Assembly (NCBI GenBank): GCA_019689515.1
Contig: JADGHI010000251.1
Span: 1 to 6,129, forward strand
DNA from: Acetobacteraceae bacterium
GTDB taxonomy: Bacteria > Pseudomonadota > Alphaproteobacteria > Acetobacterales > Acetobacteraceae
Direction: 5' to 3'
Length of the DNA stretch: 6,129 nt
Part shown: in pieces, positions 1 through 5,535 of the stretch
Layout of the letters: each line of letters begins with the position of its first letter
Position numbering within the stretch: the first letter of the stretch is position 1
The notes under the pieces: generated by a model
Seen by the model: the letters and a program-made list of their open reading frames with translations, nothing else
What the model was told of the DNA's origin: nothing
Database searches by the model: none
Made by a program: the position numbers and the translations under genes

Positions 1-416
1 TCGCGCGGCCAGGACGGCGCCACTGATCGGGCGGCACTCCATGCCGCGCCGCGCTTCCAGCGGCAGAGGCATCCTTGGCCATCCATCGGCCAGCCAAGCT
101 CGCCGCGGTTTGGCCCGCGAGTTCCTTGCTGCCACCCATGCCACCGGTACTGACCGTTTCCTCCCCGCGGCGTCCCCGCGCCGCGTCGAACCGCAGGTTG
201 CAATGGGCCGGGGCCGCTGTCGAGTTGGGGGGCGCGGCGCGCAATTCTCCGCGCGCTGCGGGACACCGGTTGGCGCCCGGATCGGCTGCGCATGCACAGG
301 CGGACACCGAGAGCCCTGCCCGGCGCCCCGGCGAGGCGTCAGCGGCCGGAACCCAGGGAGCTGCATCCCCGCGCGCCCTGACGCGTTACAAGGTCGGTTC
401 CGTATGGGAGGCCGAG
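1..416. other. Gene-free stretch upstream of the lipoprotein
   Basis: I see no gene that can be supported here. Open frames cross the region (one from 41, one from 75), but their translations are rich in Arg, Pro, Ala and Gly with no recognisable domain. The frame from 75 runs into the entericidin-type gene, whose own ATG at 417 has a good ribosome-binding site. On the minus strand an ATG at position 82 opens a frame that runs off the left edge after 27 codons; this is too short, and lacks a clear Shine-Dalgarno, so it is not called. No convincing sigma-70 or EcfG-type (GGAAC / CGTT at 16-18 bases) promoter was found. Confidence 0.6.
406..411 (+). promoter_or_regulatory. Ribosome-binding site of the entericidin-type gene
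   Basis: GGGAGG lies five bases before the ATG at 417. It decides the start: the long upstream extension of the same frame has no such site, and the nearby ATG at 404 is in another frame. Starting at 417 gives a protein that begins directly with a lipoprotein signal peptide. Confidence 0.7.
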
Positions 417-566
417 ATGGGCAAGATCATTCGCCTCTGGTCACCGGTGATCCTCGCCTTCGCCACGCTGGCACTGGCAGCGTGCAACACGGTGGAGGGC
501 GCCGGCCGGGATCTGAGCGCCACCGGGCGGGCCGTGAGCGGCGCCGCCGACCGGACCTCGCGCTGA
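417..566 (+). CDS. Entericidin A/B-family small lipoprotein
   Basis: Predicted 49-residue lipoprotein. Seen: a basic N-terminus (K3, R6), a hydrophobic segment at about residues 7-22, and a lipobox LAAC ending at Cys23, which would be lipidated after cleavage by signal peptidase II. Asn24 follows the cysteine, not Asp, so sorting to the outer membrane is expected. The mature part is about 27 residues, with the family-like CNTVEGAGRDLSATGRAVS pattern of short amphipathic Ala/Gly-rich sequence. Entericidins in E. coli are a stress-responsive toxin/antidote lipoprotein pair (EcnA/EcnB). In alphaproteobacteria single copies are common and their function is mostly unknown, so a killing role should not be assumed. 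The gene stands alone, 412 bases before ftsH, with hairpins after its stop that could end the transcript. Family call is firm; role is open. Confidence 0.85.
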   Translation: MGKIIRLWSPVILAFATLALAACNTVEGAGRDLSATGRAVSGAADRTSR

Positions 567-577
567 CCCACGACAGA

Positions 578-615
578 AGGGGGGCAACGGTGCATCCTCC
601 GTCCGGCCCCCCCCT
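578..615 (+). terminator. Possible terminator hairpin after the lipoprotein gene
   Basis: Eleven bases after the stop codon, AGGGGGG (578-584) can pair with CCCCCCT (609-615). Inside it ACGG (587-590) pairs with CCGT (599-602) around an 8-base loop. The stem is strong, but no T-run follows, so it would be an atypical intrinsic terminator or a 3'-end stabiliser. Seen in the sequence; the function is inferred. Confidence 0.35.
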
Positions 616-639
616 CTGGCTGGTGCGAGAAGACCGTCG

Positions 640-659
640 CTGCCTCAGCAATGAGGCAG
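640..659 (+). other. 8-bp stem-loop with a GCAA tetraloop
   Basis: CTGCCTCA (640-647) and TGAGGCAG (652-659) form a perfect 8-bp stem closed by GCAA, a GNRA-type tetraloop, which is an unusually stable RNA loop. The sequence after it holds only a short CTTT. It may act with the preceding hairpin as the 3' end of the lipoprotein transcript, or belong to the ftsH leader if transcription reads through. Confidence 0.4.
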
Positions 660-856
660 TGAGCCTTTGCGGCACTGGTCGCCTGCCTGCCGACACGGTG
701 TGTTGATCCGGGCGGCCTCGCTTCGTGCAAGCCCTAAGTCATATCGCTATCCGGACCTCCTCGGCCAGGAGGATCCGCCTCTGCCGGATTCCAGCGGCAT
801 CCGCCGACGGCTTCGTCCGTACCGCGCGCTCTGGTATCGGATGCCAGGCTGAGCGA

Positions 857-876
857 CGCAGGCCGGCCGGCCTGCG
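857..876 (+). repeat. Perfect 20-bp palindrome in the ftsH leader
   Basis: CGCAGGCCGGCCGGCCTGCG reads identically on both strands. As DNA it could be a dimeric protein's binding site; as RNA it would fold as an 8-bp stem with a GGCC loop. It ends about 100 bases before the ftsH start codon. The palindrome is seen directly; a regulatory role is inferred. Confidence 0.5.
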
Positions 877-908
877 CGCGGCCGCACGGGGCACGACGTC
901 CAGCCCAT

Positions 909-927
909 GCCCGGCACCGCGCCGGGC
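909..927 (+). other. GC-only stem-loop near the ftsH start
   Basis: GCCCGGC (909-915) pairs perfectly with GCCGGGC (921-927) around a 5-base loop. It lies about 50 bases before the ftsH ATG and leaves the Shine-Dalgarno exposed, so direct occlusion of the ribosome is not implied. Confidence 0.4.
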
Positions 928-964
928 CGATGGCGTTGGTCCCTCTGGCGAACCACCTGCGGGC

Positions 965-970
965 GGAAGG
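965..970 (+). promoter_or_regulatory. Ribosome-binding site of ftsH
   Basis: GGAAGG lies eight bases before the ATG at 979. This selects 979 over the in-frame upstream ATG at 907, which would add 24 Arg/Trp-rich residues before the first membrane helix and has no comparable site. Confidence 0.7.
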
Positions 971-978
971 GCGGGCGC

Positions 979-2799
979 ATGACAAAGCAGAATTTCAACA
1001 TCTGGTACTGGGTGGCGGCGCTGTTCGCCCTGCTCGCGGTGCAGTACGCGGTGACGGGCGTCGTCCGTCCGGTGGCCACCATCCCCTACAGCCAGTTCCG
1101 GCAGCTGCTGAACGAGGGCAAGGTCGCCGAGGTCGGGGTCTCGGATCGCTACCTCGAAGGCACGCTCAAGGAGCCTCTGCCGAGCGGGCAGACCCGCTTC
1201 TCCACCACCCGGGTTGAGCCGCCGGACCAGGTCGAGAGCAACCTCCTGCCCCTGCTGCTCTCCTGGATCGTGCCGATGCTGCTGTTCCTCGGCGTCTGGT
1301 TCTTCCTGGCACGCCGCCTCGACGGCGCCCAGGGAGGCCTGATGCAGATCGGCAAGAGCAAGGCCAAGGTCTATGTCGAGGCCAACACCGGCGTCACCTT
1401 CGCCGACGTCGCCGGCGTGGACGAGGCCAAGGACGAGCTGCGCGAGATCGTGGACTTCCTGAAGGACCCGGAGCGCTACGGCCGCCTCGGCGGCCGGATG
1501 CCGAAGGGCGTGCTGCTGGTCGGGCCGCCCGGCACCGGCAAGACGCTGCTCGCCCGCGCGGTGGCGGGCGAGGCCAAGGTGCCGTTCTTCTCGATCTCCG
1601 GGTCCGAATTCGTGGAGATGTTCGTCGGCGTCGGCGCGGCGCGGGTGCGCGACCTGTTCGAGCAGGCCCGGGCCAAGGCGCCGGCCATCATCTTCATCGA
1701 CGAACTCGACGCGCTGGGGCGCGCCCGCGGCATCCCCGGACCGATGGGGGGCGGGCACCAGGAGGCGGAACAGACGCTGAACCAGCTCCTGACCGAGATG
1801 GACGGCTTCGACAGCCGCTCCGGCCTCGTCATCCTCGCCGCGACCAACCGGCCGGAGATCCTCGACCCGGCGCTGCTGCGCGCCGGCCGCTTCGACCGCC
1901 AGGTGCTGGTGGACCGGCCGGACAAGAAGGGGCGCGTGGACATCCTGAAGGTCCACATGCGCAAGGTGAAGCTCGGCCCAGATGTGGACCCCGAGAGGGT
2001 GGCGGCGCTCACCCCCGGCTTCACCGGCGCCGATCTCGCCAACCTCGTCAACGAGGCGGCGCTGCTCGCCACCCGCCGCGGCGCGGACGCGATCACGATG
2101 GATGATTTCAGCAACGCGGTGGAGCGCATCGTCGCCGGCCTCGAGAAGCGCAACCGGCTGCTCATCCCGAAGGAGCGCGAGGTAGTCGCCTATCACGAGA
2201 TGGGGCACGCGCTGGTGGCGCTGTCCCTGCCGGGCACGGACACCGTGCACAAGGTCTCGATCATCCCGCGCGGGATCGGCGCACTCGGCTACACTGTCCA
2301 GCTTCCGACCGAGGACCGCTTCCTGATGACGCGCGAGGAGCTGGAGCGGAAGATGATGGTGATGCTCGGCGGGCGAGCCGCCGAGCTGGTGGTCTTCAAC
2401 CACCTCTCCACGGGCGCCGCCAACGACCTGCAGCAGGTCACCGACACGGCGCGCGCCATGGTGACGCGCTACGGCATGTCGGAGCGCCTCGGCAACGTCG
2501 CCTATGAGCGCGACCCGCGGACCTTCCTCGCCGGCCCCGCCCCGCTGGCGCCGTCGTGGCCGCGCGGGCGCGACTATGGCGAGACGACGGCCGATGCGAT
2601 CGACGCCGAGGTGCGCGCCATCGTGGACGGCACGCTGGAGCGGACGGTCGCACTGCTGCGGGAGCGCCGCGATGTCCTTGAGCGCGGCGCCCGCCGGCTG
2701 CTGGAGAAGGAGACGCTGGACGAGGCGGAACTCCTGGAGATCGCCGGACCGCCGCCCGCCGAGCCGGTCCCGGCCGGCCACGCCCTGGCCGCGAACTAG
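979..2799 (+). CDS. ftsH: ATP-dependent zinc metalloprotease FtsH (accessory, stress-island-like paralogue)
   Basis: Membrane-bound AAA+ protease, 606 residues and full length; it unfolds and degrades membrane and cytosolic proteins from the inner-membrane surface as a hexamer. Seen in order: membrane helix at about 8-27; periplasmic part to about 88; second helix about 89-110; Walker A GPPGTGKT (182-189); pore-loop FVG (215-217); Walker B IIFIDELD (237-244); second region of homology with arginine fingers R301 and R304; zinc site HEMGH (406-410) with third ligand D483. All catalytic residues are present. It differs from the E. coli-type enzyme: RAGRFDR rather than RPGRFDR, HEMGH rather than HEAGH, a GIGALGYTVQ segment after the zinc site, and a C-terminal tail with a short Pro/Ala-rich end. 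From memory, these match the accessory FtsH clade found in stress-tolerance islands. The organism probably has a separate housekeeping copy elsewhere (inference). hdeD follows after 128 bases, possibly in the same transcript. Confidence 0.96.
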   Translation: MTKQNFNIWYWVAALFALLAVQYAVTGVVRPVATIPYSQFRQLLNEGKVAEVGVSDRYLEGTLKEPLPSGQTRFSTTRVEPPDQVESNLLPLLLSWIVPMLLFLGVWFFLARRLDGAQGGLMQIGKSKAKVYVEANTGVTFADVAGVDEAKDELREIVDFLKDPERYGRLGGRMPKGVLLVGPPGTGKTLLARAVAGEAKVPFFSISGSEFVEMFVGVGAARVRDLFEQARAKAPAIIFIDELDALGRARGIPGPMGGGHQEAEQTLNQLLTEMDGFDSRSGLVILAATNRPEILDPALLRAGRFDRQVLVDRPDKKGRVDILKVHMRKVKLGPDVDPERVAALTPGFTGADLANLVNEAALLATRRGADAITMDDFSNAVERIVAGLEKRNRLLIPKEREVVAYHEMGHALVALSLPGTDTVHKVSIIPRGIGALGYTVQLPTEDRFLMTREELERKMMVMLGGRAAELVVFNHLSTGAANDLQQVTDTARAMVTRYGMSERLGNVAYERDPRTFLAGPAPLAPSWPRGRDYGETTADAIDAEVRAIVDGTLERTVALLRERRDVLERGARRLLEKETLDEAELLEIAGPPPAEPVPAGHALAAN

Positions 2800-2914
2800 G
2801 CGTCGGCCGGTCGGCCGGCGGGAACATGGTCGTTGCGGTGCGGCGGGGGCCTTGATCGGTCCCATGCCGGCCTGTCGGCGTCGTGACCGCCTTCGGTGCG
2901 ATCGGCGCCCAATG

Positions 2915-2923
2915 AGGGAGGAG
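2915..2923 (+). promoter_or_regulatory. Strong ribosome-binding site of hdeD
   Basis: AGGGAGGAG, a near-ideal Shine-Dalgarno, lies four bases before the ATG at 2928 and fixes the start. It suggests efficient translation. No promoter or clear terminator was seen in the 128-base gap after ftsH; the repeated CGGCCGG motifs at about 2804-2819 make only a weak hairpin. Confidence 0.75.
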
Positions 2924-2927
2924 AACG

Positions 2928-3494
2928 ATGAGCACCACGCAGTCCGACTCCGGCTTCACGGCCATGTTTGCCGGGATCCGTTCCCATTGGGGCTGGTTCG
3001 TCGGCCTCGGAATCGTCCTCGTCGTGGTGGGTGTCCTCGCCTTCGGCAACCTGCTCGCGGCGACCCTCGCATCGGTGGTCTTCGTCGGGGCGATGATGAT
3101 CGTCGGCGCCATCGCCCAGATCGTCCACGCCCTCCGGGTGAGGGGCTGGCGGGAGTTCTTCCTCTGGCTGCTCGGCGCCATCCTCTATGGCGTCGCGGGG
3201 ATCATCACCTTCGCCAACCCGGCGCTGGCGGCGGTGACGCTGACGCTGGTCCTCGCCGTCGCGCTGATCGCCTCGGGGATCATGCGCCTCGTGTCGGGCA
3301 TCCGGCTGCACCCCGTCTCCGGCTGGGGCTGGGTGGTTGCGTCGGGCATCGTCTCCGTCATCGCCGGCGTCATCTTCATCCTGGGCTGGCCGGTGAACAG
3401 CCTGTGGCTGCTCGGCATGGTCCTCGCGATCGACCTCATCTTCCAAGGCGTTTCCGCGATCGCCTTCGGCGTGGCGCTGAAGGCAACCGCCTGA
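2928..3494 (+). CDS. hdeD: HdeD-family (DUF308) six-helix membrane protein
   Basis: Predicted inner-membrane protein of 188 residues, the usual length for HdeD. Seen: a short polar N-terminus, then six hydrophobic segments at about 22-42, 45-69, 77-95, 100-123, 134-154 and 157-183. They fall into three two-helix units, as in DUF308 repeats, with recurring GxxxxxxG/ALxxxG patterns. Basic loops (for example RVRGWR at about 70-75) separate the units. In E. coli HdeD is linked to acid resistance at high cell density, and HdeD homologues are part of the transmissible locus of stress tolerance; the molecular mechanism is not known. Here it follows an island-type FtsH, so a joint role in membrane quality control is a reasonable inference. 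Nothing in the sequence shows acid-specific function. Confidence 0.9.
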   Translation: MSTTQSDSGFTAMFAGIRSHWGWFVGLGIVLVVVGVLAFGNLLAATLASVVFVGAMMIVGAIAQIVHALRVRGWREFFLWLLGAILYGVAGIITFANPALAAVTLTLVLAVALIASGIMRLVSGIRLHPVSGWGWVVASGIVSVIAGVIFILGWPVNSLWLLGMVLAIDLIFQGVSAIAFGVALKATA

Positions 3495-3584
3495 TCCTGC
3501 TGACAATCACCGGGCAGCGCCCTGCCGACGCGGCGCGCCGCCCGCGACTGCAAGGCAGTGGAGCGCAGGCCGGAGGAGGCGGTC

Positions 3585-3790
3585 ATGAGCAAGTCCGACC
3601 TCGTGGCCGCTCCCGATGAGGCCAGGGCGTATGAAGGGCTGCGCGCCCTCGGAAGCTCCACTCGGAGGCCCATCTCTCGGTCCATGCCATCGCCTCGCTG
3701 GTGAAGGACCTGGACGGGAAGGTGTTGGTCGGATGCGGGCTGCGCAGCGCCATCATCGTTGGCCTGCGCGGCACCCTGATGCCCCTCGCG
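3585..3790 (+). pseudogene. Frameshifted remnant of a DUF1269-like gene
   Basis: A good ribosome-binding site (GGAGG at 3572-3576) precedes ATG 3585. The first frame reads MSKSDLVAAPDEARAYEGLRAL and then becomes unrelated sequence ending at TGA 3702-3704. Shifting frame at about 3648-3652 (equivalent to one lost base) continues with KLHSEAHLSVHAIASLVKD and then LDGKVLV. The joined product looks like the N-terminal half of DUF1269-type proteins, in which an EGLRAL-type helix, a KLH segment and a VVAKDxDGKV strand follow one another. After about position 3745 the second frame (GCGLRSAIIVGLRGTLMPLAS) only faintly recalls the glycine-rich membrane segment, and the rest of the domain is absent. 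The right-hand boundary is therefore uncertain, and decayed sequence may extend to about 3900. The intact DUF1269 gene follows directly, so this was probably a tandem or paired paralogue. A sequencing error could explain the frameshift but not the missing C-terminal half. Confidence 0.55.
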
Positions 3791-3916
3791 TCTGACGATG
3801 TCGGTCACAATCCCGCCTCCACGGCCGGCATCCGGCGCCAGCATTGCGCGTTCCGGCTTGGTCCCTGCCCCGCCGATGGCAGCGTCGGTGGCAGCGGGCG
3901 CCCCCTCCCGAGAGCC

Positions 3917-3922
3917 AGGAGA
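3917..3922 (+). promoter_or_regulatory. Ribosome-binding site of the DUF1269 gene
   Basis: AGGAGA lies five bases before ATG 3928. It supports this start over the in-frame ATG at 3844, whose 28 extra residues (Arg/Pro-rich) do not look like the family N-terminus, whereas MADLVIIAYENEEKAE does. Confidence 0.65.
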
Positions 3923-3927
3923 CCGCC

Positions 3928-4413
3928 ATGGCCGACCTTGTCATCATCGCCTACGAGAACGAAGAGAAGGCCGAAGCGGCGCGGAGGAAGCTGCTCGAGC
4001 TCCAGAAGGAATACCTCATCGAGCTCAGCGACGCCGTGGTGGCGGTGCGCCAGGCCGACGGCACCGTGAAGCTGAATCAGATGATCAACACGACCGCGAC
4101 CGGCGCCGCCTCGGGCGCGCTCTGGGGCACGCTGATCGGGATGCTGTTCCTCGCTCCCCTGCTCGGCGCGGCGGCGGGCGCCGGGATGGGGGCGCTGGGC
4201 GGCTATCTCACCGACATCGGCATCGACGACAAATTCATGAAGGATGCGGCCGAGGCCCTGAAGCCCGGCCAGGCGGCGCTCTGCGTGATGGTGCGCAAGG
4301 TCACGGCCGACAAGGTGCTGCCCGCCATGGCGCAGTTCGGTGGCACGGTGCTCCGCACCAATCTGACGGCCGAGCAGGAGACCAAGCTGCAGGAGGCCCT
4401 GAAGGCCGCCTGA
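3928..4413 (+). CDS. DUF1269 domain-containing membrane-associated protein
   Basis: 161 residues. Seen: an N-terminal alpha/beta part (about 1-50) with MADLVIIAYENEEKAE, a charged helix ending LLELQKEYLIEL and a VVAVRQADGTVKLNQ strand pair; then a Gly/Ala-rich hydrophobic glycine zipper (about 57-98) with ALWGTLIGMLFLAPLLG; then DIGIDDKFMKD and a C-terminal alpha/beta part (about 110-161) ending in an amphipathic helix. This order is typical of DUF1269 proteins, which are widespread in proteobacteria and have no established biochemical role. The glycine zipper suggests membrane insertion or self-association. Its place after ftsH and hdeD, and next to a decayed relative, points to an envelope or general-stress setting, by inference only. 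No clear promoter was found upstream; it may be expressed from the hdeD transcript or from the decayed region. Confidence 0.88.
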   Translation: MADLVIIAYENEEKAEAARRKLLELQKEYLIELSDAVVAVRQADGTVKLNQMINTTATGAASGALWGTLIGMLFLAPLLGAAAGAGMGALGGYLTDIGIDDKFMKDAAEALKPGQAALCVMVRKVTADKVLPAMAQFGGTVLRTNLTAEQETKLQEALKAA

Positions 4414-4692
4414 CGGAGATCACGCCGCCGACCAGCGACGGACGGTGGATCGGCGCGACGGCTGGCGTTCCGCCCGATGCCGCCGCGGTCGGCGGGCCAC
4501 GCGGCCGGCCTGAGGTCCGGCTCCGGGGCCTTCCCTGAGCGGGCGCTGCGAGCGACCCGAGGCGCCGGCCTTCTCGACACTGGCGCGCGCGGCGGCCAAA
4601 GCACGACCGGCCGCCCCATCGAGCCGTGAATTCCCGCGCGGCGCAGCAACGGCATGGCGTCGTCACACGCGGTGCCAAATAGCTACTGCGGG

Positions 4693-4719
4693 TTGAATCT
4701 TCCGCCTTTCTTGTATAAA
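4693..4719 (+). promoter_or_regulatory. Candidate sigma-70-type promoter for the DUF4214 gene
   Basis: TTGAAT (4693-4698) and TATAAA (4714-4719) are good -35 and -10 hexamers, 15 bases apart, slightly short of the usual 16-18. A second TATAAA follows at 4724-4729. They lie in the only AT-rich island of the intergenic region, correctly oriented for the downstream gene, leaving a leader of about 120 bases. Confidence 0.4.
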
Positions 4720-4732
4720 GACGTATAAAGAC
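4713..4732 (+). repeat. Tandem direct repeat of GTATAAAGAC
   Basis: Two exact head-to-tail copies of the 10-base unit GTATAAAGAC (4713-4722 and 4723-4732), each carrying TATAAA. The 10-base period is close to one DNA helical turn. It may be a slippage duplication of a -10 element or a pair of protein-binding sites. Confidence 0.8.
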
Positions 4733-4778
4733 AGAGACACGGCAATCGCGGTCGCAGGGCCCCGCAAGCCTCGCCGAC

Positions 4779-4814
4779 CTTCCGGTCCGCGCGGAGGCCG
4801 CGCGTGACCGGAAG
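4779..4814 (+). promoter_or_regulatory. Strong 16-bp hairpin in the DUF4214 leader
   Basis: CTTCCGGTC (4779-4787) pairs with GACCGGAAG (4806-4814); CGCGC (4788-4792) pairs with GCGCG (4800-4804), leaving T4805 as a one-base bulge; GG (4793-4794) pairs with CC (4798-4799) around AGG. That is 16 pairs in 36 bases. No T-run follows on either strand, so it is not a classical intrinsic terminator. It ends 34 bases before ATG 4849 and covers the alternative GTG at 4804, arguing against that start. A leader control element or transcript stabiliser is an inference. Confidence 0.55.
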
Positions 4815-4848
4815 ATGGGGCCGCCCGCGTCAGGCGCATGGGAACAAC

Positions 4849-5436
4849 ATGTCAGGGACCATGGACCGAGAAGGCACGGGCCGCCCCGGTCTCCTAGCGA
4901 TCGCCGATGACTGCCTCGCCGCGCTGACCGCCGCGCTCACCTCGAAGCTCGACGGGCGACTCGCCGAACTGGCGGCCCAGCAGGCTGGTACGAGTCCTGC
5001 CTCCGAGGCCGAGGCTGCCGAGCTCTGGGAAAGCCTCGGCTTCGACCCGGCGAGCGTGCCCCCCGCCGCCGCGAAGCCCGAGCAATGGTCGCAGAATGTC
5101 TCGCTGATCGCCGACCTGCCGCCGGAGAGCGCCCCGGAATGGCGGATCTACCATCGGCCGCGGCGATCCCTCGGCCAGCCGGCCCAACCCTTCGAGTTCG
5201 GCCAGAAGATCGTCATGCAGGCCCCGATCGCGGACTTCCTGCACGCCGCCTATCGCGGACTGCTTCGGCGCGAACCCGATCTGGACGGCCTGGCGCACTA
5301 CCGGGCCAGGATCGCCGAAGGGCACATCGCCCGCCATGAGGTGCTGAGGGCGATGGCGACTTCGGACGAGGCACGGCGGCTCGACCTCGAGCTCCTCATC
5401 GTCACCACCGACGCGCCCGCGCCGGCCTCGGCCTGA
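4849..5436 (+). CDS. DUF4214 domain-containing protein
   Basis: 195 residues from ATG 4849, chosen because a modest GGGA (4840-4843) precedes it and the in-frame GTG at 4804 lies inside a strong hairpin; ATG 4861 is a further option. Seen: an N-terminal helical Ala/Leu-rich part (about 13-46), a Pro/Ala-rich linker (about 47-78), a middle part with the basic motif YHRPRRS (101-107), and at about 127-176 a DUF4214-like module: FLHAAYRGLLRREPDLDGL then HYRARIAEG, HEVLRAMATSDEAR. This fits the family pattern of YRxxLxRxPDxxGLxxY, a Gly-ending helix and a final SxEA. DUF4214 modules are common in proteins linked to exopolysaccharides, S-layers and glycosyltransferases; their biochemical role is unknown. 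No signal peptide or membrane helix is seen, so the protein is probably cytoplasmic. A GT4-like glycosyltransferase follows 99 bases later, consistent with a shared polysaccharide role. Confidence 0.8.
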   Translation: MSGTMDREGTGRPGLLAIADDCLAALTAALTSKLDGRLAELAAQQAGTSPASEAEAAELWESLGFDPASVPPAAAKPEQWSQNVSLIADLPPESAPEWRIYHRPRRSLGQPAQPFEFGQKIVMQAPIADFLHAAYRGLLRREPDLDGLAHYRARIAEGHIARHEVLRAMATSDEARRLDLELLIVTTDAPAPASA

Positions 5437-5487
5437 CGAGCGCACGGGCGGGCGCGCGGCGGTGGCTCCACTTGGCTCTCACGGCAG

Positions 5488-5519
5488 GACCGGACGCGGC
5501 GGCACTCCGCGGGCCGGTC
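5488..5519 (+). other. Hairpin between the DUF4214 and glycosyltransferase genes
   Basis: GACCGG (5488-5493) pairs with CCGGTC (5514-5519), and CGCGG (5495-5499) with CCGCG (5507-5511), around a 7-base loop with a small internal loop between the two stems. It lies in the 99-base gap. It lacks a T-run, so it may stabilise or divide a shared transcript, not end it. Confidence 0.4.
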
Positions 5520-5535
5520 GCGAGAATGGTCCCGC

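Larger units (their letters stand above)
567..978. other. 412-base gene-free leader before ftsH
   Basis: No protein gene is supported here. Small open frames (for example 667-852) encode Arg/Pro-rich peptides without a family look or a good ribosome-binding site. What the region does hold is structure: two hairpins near the left end (578-615, 640-659), a 20-bp palindrome (857-876) and a 7-bp GC stem-loop (909-927). No confident sigma-70 or sigma-32 promoter could be read, although one would be expected for a stress-type ftsH. TTGATC at 703-708 has no acceptable -10 partner at normal spacing. Confidence 0.55.
4414..4848. other. 435-base intergenic region with promoter and hairpins
   Basis: No gene is supported; frames here on both strands are Arg/Pro/Gly-rich and have no family look. 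The left part is very GC-rich and contains a weak stem (about 4513-4531, six pairs including one G-T, followed by TTCCCT) that could be a poor terminator for the DUF1269 gene. From about 4676 to 4740 the base composition turns clearly AT-richer, which fits a promoter. A strong hairpin (4779-4814) precedes the DUF4214 start. This region probably separates two transcription units. Confidence 0.55.

Noticed and set aside
1..82. A possible minus-strand gene starting at 82 and leaving the window at the left edge
   Set aside because: Only 27 codons are visible, with no clear Shine-Dalgarno and no family signal; it cannot be supported without sequence to the left.
41..706. A 221-codon open frame covering the lipoprotein gene on the same strand
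   Set aside because: No recognisable domain and Arg/Gly/Pro-rich composition; the overlapping entericidin-type gene in another frame has a lipobox and a ribosome-binding site.
907..978. Upstream start for FtsH adding 24 residues
   Set aside because: The extension is Arg/Trp/Gly-rich, is unlike FtsH N-termini and has no good ribosome-binding site, while GGAAGG sits eight bases before ATG 979.
2821..2834. GGAAC followed by CGTT upstream of hdeD as an EcfG general-stress promoter
   Set aside because: Only five bases separate the two motifs, whereas EcfG promoters need about 16-18; no CGTT occurs at the right distance.
739..2865. A 708-codon open frame on the minus strand opposite ftsH
   Set aside because: It is an antisense shadow of the ftsH codons in GC-rich DNA: low-complexity Arg/Ala/Gly/His-rich translation, no domain, and the + strand carries an unmistakable FtsH.
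2796..3506. A 236-codon minus-strand open frame opposite hdeD
   Set aside because: It is an Asp/Arg/Gly/His-rich shadow of the hdeD codons; HdeD on the + strand has six clear membrane helices and a strong ribosome-binding site.
4686..4708. A GCGG...CCGC element with GTTGAATC that resembles a tRNA T-arm
   Set aside because: The stem and loop lengths are wrong for a T-arm, there is no acceptor, D or anticodon arm around it, and the TTGAAT fits better as a -35 element.
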